Positions 42,493 through 51,627 of a stretch of DNA of 64,000 nucleotides are shown piece by piece. Within the stretch, counting starts at the first letter, position 1; every line of letters begins with the position of its first letter. The translations under genes and the position numbers were made by a program. Source of the DNA: an uncultured Faecalicatena sp. (GTDB taxonomy: Bacteria > Bacillota > Clostridia > Lachnospirales > Lachnospiraceae); NCBI GenBank assembly GCA_902489075.1, contig CABTYO010000013.1, positions 1-64,000 on the forward strand, in the 5' to 3' direction. The notes below the pieces were generated by a model. The model was given only the letters and a program-made list of their open reading frames with translations, did not search any database and was not told the DNA's origin.

Positions 42493-43921
42493 TTTTCATT
42501 TCAGATTAAACAGTAAATTCTTAAAAAGTCTGCGGTTCTGTATTATCGTGCTGCTGCTCGCGGTATCTGTTTTGCCGTGTTTTGCCGCGTACAACGGAAT
42601 TATCAAGGCCTATGAGTCGAGGGCAGTATCACTTCGGACCGCAGAGATACAGAATCAGTGTACCATTCTCAGTAATCAGCTGAACAGCTATAACTATCTG
42701 TCGGATATGTCTTCCGAAGTCATCAATGCATGTTTAACTCAGTTAACGAATGTATATAACGGGCGGGTGATGATCATTGACAAAGACCTGCAGGTCGTAA
42801 AAGACACCTATTCGCTGGATGAGGGCAAGACCATAGTATCCGAGGATGTTGTACGCTGTATGCAGGGCAAAAGCACCAATTATTATGATAGGAAGAACCG
42901 GTACATAGCCGTGACCTCACCGATCATGGAGGGGGATACCGGAAAGATAGCGGGTGTCATGCTTGCCAGTGTCTCCACGGATTCCATAGCAGACAGTATC
43001 GGGATCCTCAGGACAAAAGGCAGCACCATCATCGGCGTTGTCATTCTTCTGATGATCGGGATCAGCCTGTTTATTGCGGACCGTATCGTCCGGCCGATCT
43101 GCAGGATCACGGATTCCATCGCAGATGTATCGGAAGGGTATGACGATGAAGTGCTGCATGTCAACACATTTACGGAGACAAGGCAGCTCTCGGAGGCATT
43201 TAACAGGATGCTGGGGCGGCTCAAGCAGCTGGATCAGTCCAGGGAAGAGTTCGTCTCTAATGTCTCACATGAGTTAAAGACTCCGCTGACCTCTATGAAG
43301 GTACTGGCGGACTCCCTGCTGGCACAGGATAATGTGCCGATCGAGCTGTATCAGGAATTCATGGGCGACATTGCAAAAGAGATTGACCGGGAAAATGATA
43401 TCATAACGGATCTTTTGTCTCTTGTGAAGATGGACAAGACGGCCCAGGATCTGAATATCAAGAATATTAACATCAATGAACTGCTGGAGCTGATCCTAAA
43501 ACGTTTGAAGCCGATCGCAGAGAAGAAGAATGTGGAGGTCGTCCTGGAAAGCTTCAGGCCGGTCACTGCGGAGATCGATGAGGTGAAGCTGACACTTGCA
43601 TTTTCCAATCTGGTGGAAAATGCCATCAAGTATAATCACGAGGATGGCTGGGTCCATGTCTCACTGAATGCAGACCATAAATACTTCTATGTGAAGGTGG
43701 CGGATTCCGGTATCGGAATCCCGGAAGAAGATCAGGCAAGCATCTTTGACCGTTTTTACCGGGTGGACAAGTCCCACTCACGTGAGATGGGCGGAACAGG
43801 TCTGGGACTGGCGATTGCCAGAAATGCGGTGATCATACACAGAGGTTCCATCAAAGTGTACAGCAGTGAGGGAGAAGGCACCACGTTCACGGTCAGAATT
43901 CCTCTGACTTATGTAGCTTAA
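42449..43921 (+). CDS. membrane sensor histidine kinase
   Basis: The protein has a membrane segment (FCIIVLLLAVSVLPCFAAY), an extracellular sensor of ~150 residues and a second segment (TIIGVVILLMIGISLFIAD). HAMP (IVRPICRITDSIADVSEG), HisKA (FVSNVSHELKTPLTSMKVLA, with the phospho-accepting histidine) and HATPase (NLVENAIKYN, DSGIGIPEEDQASIFDRFYR, GGTGLGLAIAR) follow. The start is uncertain: ATG 42449 overlaps the regulator by 44 bases and lacks a clear ribosome site; the frame also allows TTG 42470 and an ATG at 42392. From 42449 it has 490 residues. The signal sensed is unknown. Confidence 0.9.
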   Translation: MYIRSGELVIISRDNFHFRLNSKFLKSLRFCIIVLLLAVSVLPCFAAYNGIIKAYESRAVSLRTAEIQNQCTILSNQLNSYNYLSDMSSEVINACLTQLTNVYNGRVMIIDKDLQVVKDTYSLDEGKTIVSEDVVRCMQGKSTNYYDRKNRYIAVTSPIMEGDTGKIAGVMLASVSTDSIADSIGILRTKGSTIIGVVILLMIGISLFIADRIVRPICRITDSIADVSEGYDDEVLHVNTFTETRQLSEAFNRMLGRLKQLDQSREEFVSNVSHELKTPLTSMKVLADSLLAQDNVPIELYQEFMGDIAKEIDRENDIITDLLSLVKMDKTAQDLNIKNININELLELILKRLKPIAEKKNVEVVLESFRPVTAEIDEVKLTLAFSNLVENAIKYNHEDGWVHVSLNADHKYFYVKVADSGIGIPEEDQASIFDRFYRVDKSHSREMGGTGLGLAIARNAVIIHRGSIKVYSSEGEGTTFTVRIPLTYVA

Positions 43922-43937
43922 AAGGGGGGACAAAAAG

Positions 43938-44876
43938 ATGAGGAAAAGAAAAGGCACCGCGGCCGCGGTAATTTGTCTGTTTGTAATCTCTTTATTTTTA
44001 AGCGCCTGTTCTAAACGGACGGATGTAAAAAGGGGCGATCCCTATATCTACTGTCTGAATTCAGACCGGACGGGCCTTGTCAAGGTGTCCTATGATTTTG
44101 AAGAAAAGGACCCGGAAAAGGCAGCTGCCGCCATGTTAAAGGAACTGAAGAAGCCGGCAGAGGAGATCGAATATACACCGCCGATTCCAAAGGATGTGGA
44201 GATACAGGAAAGTAATCTGGAGGGAGCGGTACTCTATCTGGATTTTAACGATGCATATGGAGAACTGCCTGTGCTGGAAGAGAAGCTGGTAAGGGCCGCA
44301 ATTGTACAGTCGCTTGTGCGTATTGATGGGATCAGCGCTGTGTGGATTACGGTGAATGGCGAGGATCTGCGCGAAAAGGATGGGGCGCTGGTTGGATTTC
44401 TGAATGAGGATGATTTTGTACAGAATACGGATTCAGCTCTGAATACCTACCAGGCCACGACTCTGGTACTTTATTTTGCCAATGAGGCGGGCGATAAGCT
44501 GGTTGAGCAGAAACAGAAGGTCTGGTACAGCAGCAATATATCCAAAGAAAAACTGATCGTAGAGAAGCTGATGAAGGGACCGAAAAAGGATGATGTAAAG
44601 CCGACGCAGAATCCCAAGGTCAGCGTGCTGGGCGTCACCAGCAAGGATGGAATCTGCTATGTGAACTTTGACAGCGAATTTCTGTCAGGCGGCGTGGATG
44701 TGAAGCCGGAGATTACGATCTACTCTCTGGTCAATTCACTTGTCGAGGGAACAACAGCAAGCAAGGTACAGATTACAATTAATGGAGAAACAAATGTTAC
44801 TTATATGGAAACAGTAGATTTGACAAAACCGCTCCAGCGTGACATGGAGTGGGTGGAGAAAACGGAGGAAGAATGA
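43938..44876 (+). CDS. GerMN-domain lipoprotein
   Basis: The 312-residue protein has a lipoprotein signal (AAAVICLFVISLFLSAC, lipobox LSAC) and two GerMN repeats (residues ~45-150 and ~170-300; LVKVSYDFEE, VLYLDFNDAYGEL, TLVLYFANEAGDK, ICYVNFDSEFLSGG). GerMN domains occur in the sporulation and germination protein GerM and in envelope lipoproteins next to two-component systems (LpqB type). The position straight after the kinase suggests it modulates that sensor. Its stop overlaps the comEC start (ATGA). AAAAGGGGGGACAAAAAG precedes the ATG. Confidence 0.86.
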   Translation: MRKRKGTAAAVICLFVISLFLSACSKRTDVKRGDPYIYCLNSDRTGLVKVSYDFEEKDPEKAAAAMLKELKKPAEEIEYTPPIPKDVEIQESNLEGAVLYLDFNDAYGELPVLEEKLVRAAIVQSLVRIDGISAVWITVNGEDLREKDGALVGFLNEDDFVQNTDSALNTYQATTLVLYFANEAGDKLVEQKQKVWYSSNISKEKLIVEKLMKGPKKDDVKPTQNPKVSVLGVTSKDGICYVNFDSEFLSGGVDVKPEITIYSLVNSLVEGTTASKVQITINGETNVTYMETVDLTKPLQRDMEWVEKTEEE

Positions 44877-47539
44877 TAAAACGGCCGTTATGCGCGGCGG
44901 CTGTCCTCTATCTCTGTGTCCAGACAATCCTGACTGCCGGGTTTCGAGCCGCGAAAGACCCAAAACCCGGCGGCATGGAGACAGCACTGGGGCAGGAAAG
45001 TAAGGTAACACTGACAGGGACGGTGTACAAAAGAGAGGAAAAGCCGGATTATAATGTATTATATCTCAAGGACAATCACGTCCTTCTGAACAATCAGATC
45101 TATCAGGAATCAAAAATTCTTGTTTATATCGAAACGGAAAATCGCAGTAAAAATCGAGTTGGGAATAATTATCTGACTGAAAAAGGGAAACAGTCAGAAA
45201 GTGAAGTTAAGACGGAAGACAGCGGCCAGTCAGGAAGTGAAGTTAAGACGGAAGACAGCGGCCAGTCAGGAAGAAATATCAAGGCTGAACAAGATATTCA
45301 GTTAGGAAATAAGATTCAGGTCACAGGGAAGGCAGAGGTGTTCGAAAGCCCCAGGAATCCCGGGAATTTTGACCAGAAATTTTATTACCAGAAACAGGGA
45401 ATCCATGCTTCTGTGTGGGCGGACAGTGCCAGGATAAAGGAACACCGGGTGTATCATCTCAGGGAAGGGCTGGCTGTGCTTCGTGCAGAGTGGAAGCAGA
45501 TGCTCACAGAGAGTCTGGGAGATTATTATGGAAACAGTATGAGCGCCATTCTTCTGGGGGAGAAGAGTGAGCTCGACAGTGAATTAAAAGCATTATATCA
45601 GACAAGCGGAATCGGTCATATATTAGCCATTTCGGGGCTGCATATGTCCTTTTTGGGAATCGGGCTCTATCAGATCCTTCGTAAAATGGGGCTTAATTTT
45701 GGTACTGCAGGGAGTATTGGCATCTGTTTTCTGCTGGGCTATACGCTCATGATCGGATGTGGAGTCTCAAGCCTGAGAGCACTTGTCATGTTCATTGTCA
45801 GGATGGGGGCGGACATCACAGGAAGGGACTACGATATGCCGACGAGTCTTGCACTGGCTGCGGCGGTGATCGTGGCGTGGCAGCCGCTGTATCTGATGGA
45901 TGCGGGATTTTTGCTGTCCTTTGGAGCATTGCTGGGAATTGTGTGTGTGAACCCGTGCCTGGAATACTGGTTTCTAAGTGGGGTGAAGCAAAAAAAGAAT
46001 GGAAGAGGCCCGTGTAAAGCAGACGGTCAGGGACAAAGAGAAAAAAAGGCTGCAGGACACAAAGAAAGGTTTCAGGCATGGAAGAAAAATATCTGCGCAA
46101 GCCTGGCAATCAACCTGACCTTGCTTCCTGTCATGCTCTACTTTTATTTTGAATTCCCACTGTATTCGATTCTGCTGAATTTACTGGTCATTCCGCTGAT
46201 GTCACTGCTGCTGGGCGCAGGGGCAGCCGGCTCACTGGTTACCGTGTTCATTCCGGGAATCGGAAAGCTGGTCCTTACGGTCTGTAAATGGGTACTTGCC
46301 CTGTACGAAAAGGCCTGCCAGATCAGCATGGCTCTGCCGATGAGCAGGATCGTGACAGGACAGCCGGGGAAGGGAGTGGTGTTTGGTTACTATGTTCTGC
46401 TGGCGGGATTGTGTGCGGTTACATTCTGGCTGAGAAGGAAAGAAGAGGAGGCTGAGGATGGGACAGGAGAGATAAAGAATGCAGGCTTCCAGTCAGGTGA
46501 ACGCAATAATAGAAGAGGGAACAAAGAAAATAATGTATCGGATTTGGAACAGTACAGAGCAGGAAAAGTGATCTTGAAGACTGGTGCTAAAAGAGTTTCA
46601 GGGAGTATTTCCATACTGGGACTTTGCTTTTTCCTGTGTTTTACCTGCTTCCGTGGACATGAACAATCAGGAAAGCTGTCTGTTACAATGCTGGATGTAG
46701 GGCAGGGGGATGGTCTGTTTCTAAAGGGGCCCGGAGGGACAAAGTATTTTGTGGACGGTGGCAGCAGTGATGTGTCTTCTGTCGGGAAATACCGGATCGA
46801 GCCTTTTTTGAAATCACAGGGGGTAAGCGCACTGGATTATGTGTTTATCTCTCATGGTGATGCAGACCATATGAATGGAATTGAAGAGATGCTGGAAAAT
46901 CAGAAGCTGGGGGTCCAGATCAAAAGACTGGTCCTGCCTCCTGTAGAAGTGCAGGATGACAGTCTGAAAAGCCTGGCTCTAAAGGCAGTGGAGAATGGGA
47001 CAAAGGTGTTTACGATCAAAGAGGGAGATGTACTTACAGAAGAGGAATTTACAGAGAATAAACCTACCGAAAATGAACTTATGAGGGCTGGGATGAAAAT
47101 CCTCTGTAAAGGTCCTCTAAAGGAGTACCAGGGAGAGCCGGGAAATGCAGCCTCCATGGTGCTGGAGGTGTCCTTTGAGAAGTTTCGGATGCTATTTGCA
47201 GGGGACGTGGAAGGGGAAGGTGAGAAACTGTTGGAGGAAAGCGGCGGGCTTAAACAGTATGATGTGCTAAAAGCTGCGCACCATGGTTCAAAAAACTCGA
47301 GTTCTGAAGAATTTCTGAAACAGACCTCACCCAAGTGTACATGGATCTCGGCCGGAATCGATAACAGGTACGGGCATCCGCATGAAGAGACCATACGAAA
47401 GCTGGATGAAATAGAAAGTAAAATATATGGGACACAGGAGTGCGGGGCTGTGACTCTGGTGACAGATGGGGAGAAGGCGGAGATTAAGCCATATTACAGA
47501 AAAGCAACTACAAAACAGTTGCAAGATGATGGGGGTTAG
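44873..47539 (+). CDS. comEC: ComEC/Rec2-family DNA uptake channel
   Basis: The protein (888 residues from ATG 44873, behind ACGGAGGAAGA) is the membrane channel that passes single-stranded DNA into the cell during transformation. An N-terminal membrane and OB-like region contains an in-frame 12-residue tandem repeat (45201-45272). The competence domain carries GIGHILAISGLHMSFLGI and many membrane segments. The C-terminal metallo-beta-lactamase domain starts VTMLDVGQGDG and has FISHGDADHMNG and LKAAHHGSKNSSSEE. All three regions are present, so it looks functional. It is the last gene of the comEA-to-comEC set. Confidence 0.93.
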   Translation: MIKRPLCAAAVLYLCVQTILTAGFRAAKDPKPGGMETALGQESKVTLTGTVYKREEKPDYNVLYLKDNHVLLNNQIYQESKILVYIETENRSKNRVGNNYLTEKGKQSESEVKTEDSGQSGSEVKTEDSGQSGRNIKAEQDIQLGNKIQVTGKAEVFESPRNPGNFDQKFYYQKQGIHASVWADSARIKEHRVYHLREGLAVLRAEWKQMLTESLGDYYGNSMSAILLGEKSELDSELKALYQTSGIGHILAISGLHMSFLGIGLYQILRKMGLNFGTAGSIGICFLLGYTLMIGCGVSSLRALVMFIVRMGADITGRDYDMPTSLALAAAVIVAWQPLYLMDAGFLLSFGALLGIVCVNPCLEYWFLSGVKQKKNGRGPCKADGQGQREKKAAGHKERFQAWKKNICASLAINLTLLPVMLYFYFEFPLYSILLNLLVIPLMSLLLGAGAAGSLVTVFIPGIGKLVLTVCKWVLALYEKACQISMALPMSRIVTGQPGKGVVFGYYVLLAGLCAVTFWLRRKEEEAEDGTGEIKNAGFQSGERNNRRGNKENNVSDLEQYRAGKVILKTGAKRVSGSISILGLCFFLCFTCFRGHEQSGKLSVTMLDVGQGDGLFLKGPGGTKYFVDGGSSDVSSVGKYRIEPFLKSQGVSALDYVFISHGDADHMNGIEEMLENQKLGVQIKRLVLPPVEVQDDSLKSLALKAVENGTKVFTIKEGDVLTEEEFTENKPTENELMRAGMKILCKGPLKEYQGEPGNAASMVLEVSFEKFRMLFAGDVEGEGEKLLEESGGLKQYDVLKAAHHGSKNSSSEEFLKQTSPKCTWISAGIDNRYGHPHEETIRKLDEIESKIYGTQECGAVTLVTDGEKAEIKPYYRKATTKQLQDDGG
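45201..45272 (+). repeat. perfect 36-bp tandem duplication inside comEC
   Basis: Two identical 36-base units lie head to tail (45201-45236 and 45237-45272). Each adds 12 residues of the type SEVKTEDSGQSG to a hydrophilic insertion in the N-terminal extracytoplasmic region. Being in frame, copy-number change would leave the protein open. This is probably recent slippage. Confidence 0.9.
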
Positions 47540-47598
47540 AATATAATAAAAAAAGAAAGAATGAGTACAAAGTATATTCTGGATAAGGAGGGTTCAAG

Positions 47599-48024
47599 AT
47601 GAGCAATTGCATGAAATATAAAGATTATTTCGGTACAGTGGAGTATTCGGATGAGGACGAATGTTTCCACGGGAAGGTATTGGGGATTAATGGACTTGTG
47701 ACATTTGAGGGGCAGAGCGTCCAGGAACTAAAACAATCCTTTCAGGATATGGTGGATGAATATATTGCTGACTGTGAGGAGAAACAAATTCCACCGAATA
47801 AAAGCTACAAGGGGACCTTCAATGTCCGAATTGCACCGGAGCTTCACAGAAGAGCGGTCTTCTGTGCGGCAGAGGAAGGGATTTCCCTGAATGCACTGGT
47901 GGAAAGAGCGATTTCAGATTATACAGGAGTGACGGAATTACGGAGAATTGAAGTAGAAGGAATCCCGGCAGAAGAGGTCAGTAAACGTATGCGTAATGCA
48001 ATTAGGGAACGAGTTCATGTATAG
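47599..48024 (+). CDS. orphan HicB-family protein
   Basis: The 141-residue protein has the HicB N-terminal RNase-H-like fold (YFGTVEYSDEDECFHGKVLG, LVTFEGQSVQELKQSFQDMV) and a C-terminal ribbon-helix-helix / HicB-DNA-binding part (FNVRIAPELHRRAVFCAAEE, GISLNALVERAISDY). HicB normally neutralises the HicA mRNA interferase, but no HicA gene lies on either side: comEC ends 60 bases upstream and a terminator follows. It may be a stand-alone regulator. GGATAAGGAGGGTTCAAG precedes the ATG. Confidence 0.85.
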   Translation: MSNCMKYKDYFGTVEYSDEDECFHGKVLGINGLVTFEGQSVQELKQSFQDMVDEYIADCEEKQIPPNKSYKGTFNVRIAPELHRRAVFCAAEEGISLNALVERAISDYTGVTELRRIEVEGIPAEEVSKRMRNAIRERVHV

Positions 48025-48064
48025 GGGATTGTAACGATTCTATAAAAGAGAATATAAATTACAG

Positions 48065-48115
48065 ATATCCCCGTAATAGATCGGGGCCTTCAAGCCCTGA
48101 CCCTTACGGGGATAT
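48065..48115. terminator. terminator hairpin between convergent genes
   Basis: ATATCCCCGTAA and TTACGGGGATAT form a perfect 12-bp stem, with a further inner stem (GGGC / GCCC type). It separates hicB (plus) from the esterase (minus) and probably serves both. The T-runs are short. Confidence 0.7.
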
Positions 48116-48121
48116 TCTTAT

Positions 48122-48976
48122 TTACTCATTACTCAGGATAACATCATGCCGGATTGGAAGCCATTTGTCCAGCGCTTTTCTAAGCGACAGATCCCAGAAA
48201 TCCCATTCATGTGCATACCCTGGAACTTCATCATATTGAACATCATAGCCATATTCTGTTAATAAGTCACGGCTTGCCTGTGCAAATACACGGATAAAGT
48301 CATTGCCTCCGCAGGTCATGAAAATTTTAGGCAGCTTCTTTCCTTCTTCAGCATTTCTTTTTGCTGTCCGGAATAAGTCACTGTCGGGATCAGCAAAACG
48401 TATCCCCTGTGCCGCCATGCTTTCGGTATCAACAGCAAAGTCTGTGTCGCCATTGTCACAGCTTTGCTCAACTACTGACATGATGGATGTAGTATCCATG
48501 CCGCCGCCTGACATAACGACTGCCGCGCAGCAGCGGTCACCGCCATATACTGCCCATTTGGTCGCGGCCATAGATCCCATGGAAAGGCCTGCTACAAAAG
48601 TATCTTCCCGCTTGGTTGAGATAGGAAACATTGCCTCGCATACCTTCGGCAGCTCTTCAAATATGTAATCCCAGTAACGTGCAGGCCAGGGCAATGCATC
48701 ATCCGGGGCATTGATGTAGCTGGAATTGTAGCCGCAGGGCATTACGACAGCCACTTTATGTTCGTCTGCATAACGCACAATATTGGAGAAATTAATGTAG
48801 TCCGAATCATCTCCTGTTCCCCCATGGAACAGGTATAATGTCTGGAATTTAGTCCCCGGCAGATAACTTTCTGCTTTTCCCTTTGCTTCATCGAATAATG
48901 TCCAAGAAGGAATGATCATTGTAACGTTTGTCTGTTTCATCAGAGTTTTTGAAAGAAAATTAAATTTTACTACCAT
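48122..48976 (-). CDS. alpha/beta-hydrolase esterase (EstA/CE1-like)
   Basis: The 284-residue serine esterase is of the tributyrin-esterase / acetyl-esterase family. Features are the N-terminal strand VVKFNFLSKTLMKQTNVTMI, the oxyanion region LYLFHGGTGDDSD and the nucleophile serine in VAGLSMGSMAATKWA. The acid and histidine lie near KIFMTCGGNDFI and VPGYAHEWDFWD. There is no signal peptide, so it acts in the cytoplasm. It follows the sugar symporter gene in the same orientation (63-base gap), so it probably removes acyl groups from imported oligosaccharides or glycosides. Confidence 0.85.
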   Translation of the reverse strand: MVVKFNFLSKTLMKQTNVTMIIPSWTLFDEAKGKAESYLPGTKFQTLYLFHGGTGDDSDYINFSNIVRYADEHKVAVVMPCGYNSSYINAPDDALPWPARYWDYIFEELPKVCEAMFPISTKREDTFVAGLSMGSMAATKWAVYGGDRCCAAVVMSGGGMDTTSIMSVVEQSCDNGDTDFAVDTESMAAQGIRFADPDSDLFRTAKRNAEEGKKLPKIFMTCGGNDFIRVFAQASRDLLTEYGYDVQYDEVPGYAHEWDFWDLSLRKALDKWLPIRHDVILSNE

Positions 48977-49039
48977 AGTATTACCCTCTCTTTTATTTTT
49001 TATGAAAATTAAGTTTAAATAACCGTTGTTCTGAAAATA

Positions 49040-50368
49040 TCAGGCGGCAATTTCTTTGCTGGCATTTTCTTTTATGTACTTTTCAACATCAGATTCTCTT
49101 AACTTATAAAAAAGTCCGAAGATGATAAGCATCAACAACGCACCAAGTCCGGGAACCAGCGTTAATATAATAAAAATACCCTTTAACGTAGCCTCATTTT
49201 GAGCTGTATTTGCTGTGTAGCCAATGACACTCAACAGAACGCCTACGATTCCGCTTGCTAATGCCTGTCCTAATTTTGTTGTGAATGTCTGAATGGAAAA
49301 CGAGATTCCCGTTGCTCGTTCGCCGCTTTTCCACATTCCGTATTCAATGCAGTCAGAAGTAAACATAGGATACATAACTGCCATAAAACCGGTGAGCGAG
49401 CTGTTAATAAATGAAAAACAAAATACCACCGGAAGACTTTGATAGCCAACTAAAAAGTATAATATTGCAGTTACAATCATCAATAAGCAGACTGTTACAG
49501 TTACTTTATATTTTCCAAACTTCGCACATAATCTGGAGGCGAGTAAGGCCACGATAACCATCGGAACCGTATTGATAATAGAGAGAATAGCAATATAGTT
49601 TGCACTTCCAAGGTTATAGATCGCAAAATAATTATTTACGAATATACCCGTATTACAGGCGGAATATACTGTAAATGCTGCATAGTAGATAAGCAAATAT
49701 TTGTTTCCCAGTACATATCCTATCATTTTTTTTATACTTACACCGGTATTGGGTGCAATATGACGCTCTTTTACATTAAAACGCATAAAATTCATGAGTA
49801 TGGCACTAATCAATGCTACAATAGCAACGCCAGCGGTCCAGCCTATTGCATTTGTAAGAGCTATGATGGTCATAGAAACCAGAAGACCACCGATAATGGG
49901 GAACAGTCTGCTGACAGACAGAAGTGAGTTACGTTCTTCCATGTTATTAGTCATGGCTGTGGTAAGACTGAATGCCGGAACGTCACTTATTGTGTATGCC
50001 ATTCCCCACATTATATATATGACTGATACATACACAATTTTTCCTGCCATACTGATGTTCGGAACCCAGAACATCAACACAATCAGGACTGGCAGCAGTA
50101 TTGCAGCAAAACTGGTCCAACTCTTATACTTTCCCTTTTTAGGATTGCTTTTGTCGACTATAATCCCGAAAAGAGGGTCATTTACTGCATCCCATACACG
50201 TGCAATCACAAAAATGACTCCCACTATCGCTGGAGATACACCCACATAATCTGTAAAAAACAACATGGCATACATACTGACAAGAATAAATAAAATATTC
50301 TGACCTAAGAAATAAGAAAAATAAGAAAAGCGTTCTTTTTTAGTTGTTTCTTTTAATTGGTTCATCAT
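49040..50368 (-). CDS. GPH-family sugar:cation symporter (MelB/XynP type)
   Basis: The 442-residue protein has about 12 membrane segments. Signatures of the glycoside-pentoside-hexuronide:cation symporters include FFTDYVGVSPAIVGVIFVIA, RVWDAVNDPLFGIIVDKS (the conserved D-x-x-x-D/N-P loop) and KYKSWTSFAAILLPVL. It takes up oligosaccharides or glycosides with Na+ or H+. Minus-strand AAAGGAGAAGGA precedes two adjacent ATG codons at 50368; either may be used. With the esterase it forms a small operon divergent from an AraC regulator. Confidence 0.88.
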   Translation of the reverse strand: MMNQLKETTKKERFSYFSYFLGQNILFILVSMYAMLFFTDYVGVSPAIVGVIFVIARVWDAVNDPLFGIIVDKSNPKKGKYKSWTSFAAILLPVLIVLMFWVPNISMAGKIVYVSVIYIMWGMAYTISDVPAFSLTTAMTNNMEERNSLLSVSRLFPIIGGLLVSMTIIALTNAIGWTAGVAIVALISAILMNFMRFNVKERHIAPNTGVSIKKMIGYVLGNKYLLIYYAAFTVYSACNTGIFVNNYFAIYNLGSANYIAILSIINTVPMVIVALLASRLCAKFGKYKVTVTVCLLMIVTAILYFLVGYQSLPVVFCFSFINSSLTGFMAVMYPMFTSDCIEYGMWKSGERATGISFSIQTFTTKLGQALASGIVGVLLSVIGYTANTAQNEATLKGIFIILTLVPGLGALLMLIIFGLFYKLRESDVEKYIKENASKEIAA

Positions 50369-50537
50369 TCCTTCTCCTTTGATTTCATTTGTTTTCTAAC
50401 CCGGGTGTTTGTGATATCATACAAAAGTTCTTCTTTACTAAATGATATCTTAATGACATAATAACAGTATATATGTATCTTTATAGCATCTGATTACAAT
50501 ATATGTATTATTTTTCTACTTTGCTTGGGAGGGGATT

Positions 50538-51584
50538 ATGGAACAGTCATTCAGGGAGTTTGTAGAGATTGAAAATACAACGGGAACATATAAAGTCTAT
50601 TCGGATGAAATACCGGATGTTATTATCAACAGTACTCCGGTCGAATTGCAGGAGGTAAGTTTTTCTGCGGATGGAAAAGGGCAGCGGGATGCTTATAACT
50701 ATCATTCTGTGGAAAAAATAAAATTCAGTTCTAACCGTTTGATGCCATCTATTAAAGCGAAACTACATAAACATGATTATTTTGAAATGGCTGTGATTGT
50801 ATCAGGAGAATTCGAAATGCAGATTGAATCACAATTATGCAGGTTTAAAAAATGGGATGTCTGTTTATTGAACCGCTCTACGCGGCATGCAGAACATTTC
50901 AAACCTGACAGCCGCCTGTTTTATATCACTCTGTCAACTGAATTTTTGACAGGATGGTCTAATTTATCCAGATTCGCTTTACAGCCGATCAACGTATTTG
51001 ACAAATTTTTTAATAAGGGTCTGCGTGATAATATACAGCAAAATAAAGATTTTATCATAGCAGAGTATAGAAATGATGCCGCGGTTTCTCCGGTATTTGA
51101 TATCATAGGATTGATCCGCAGGGAATTTGAACATAAACAGCCGGGATATTATTTCTTTATCTATGGATTCATCTATCGATTGATGAACATTCTGGCTGAT
51201 TCGCAGTATTATCAAACCGAATATACGGATCTTGGGGCTGACGATGGATTTTCTCTCGCTTTTTCAGCAAAACAGATTCTGGATAAGCATAAACGAAAGA
51301 TGACAAAGATGGAGGTTGGTGAAAGACTAAACTATAATGCGGAATATATCAATAAAGTATTTAAGAAACACTATGGGTGTACAATCCCTTCCTATAATCA
51401 GTCTGTTTATCTGCAGCAGGCGGTCTTTTTATTATGCAATACAGATTTACATATCCACAGGATATGTAAAATGATTGGTTTTTCTAATCGGACCCATTTT
51501 TATAAGATTTTTTCTAAGGCATACGGATGCACACCTGCTGCTTACCGGAAAAAGTGGTCTAATCACTCAAAGGACCTTTTATAA
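50538..51584 (+). CDS. AraC-family transcriptional regulator
   Basis: The 348-residue protein has an N-terminal cupin-like sensor (KLHKHDYFEMAVIVSGEFEM, CRFKKWDVCLLNRSTRHAEH) and a C-terminal double HTH of AraC/XylS type (GERLNYNAEYINKVFKKHYG and ICKMIGFSNRTHFYKIFSKAYG, TPAAYRKKW). It is divergent from the symporter/esterase operon with a 169-bp gap, so it most likely activates it when its sugar is bound. TTGGGAGGGGATT precedes the ATG. It ends 43 bases before holA but is functionally separate. Confidence 0.9.
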   Translation: MEQSFREFVEIENTTGTYKVYSDEIPDVIINSTPVELQEVSFSADGKGQRDAYNYHSVEKIKFSSNRLMPSIKAKLHKHDYFEMAVIVSGEFEMQIESQLCRFKKWDVCLLNRSTRHAEHFKPDSRLFYITLSTEFLTGWSNLSRFALQPINVFDKFFNKGLRDNIQQNKDFIIAEYRNDAAVSPVFDIIGLIRREFEHKQPGYYFFIYGFIYRLMNILADSQYYQTEYTDLGADDGFSLAFSAKQILDKHKRKMTKMEVGERLNYNAEYINKVFKKHYGCTIPSYNQSVYLQQAVFLLCNTDLHIHRICKMIGFSNRTHFYKIFSKAYGCTPAAYRKKWSNHSKDLL

Positions 51585-51589
51585 ATATT

Positions 51590-51618
51590 TTGCAAATCCG
51601 TGAACTTTCCTATATAAT
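51590..51618 (+). promoter_or_regulatory. holA promoter, start codon at the predicted transcript start
   Basis: TTGCAA and TATAAT are separated by 17 bases. The -10 hexamer ends nine bases before the holA ATG at 51628, so the transcript would start at about 51625 and the message would be leaderless or nearly so. Confidence 0.65.
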
Positions 51619-51627
51619 AGTCATGTT

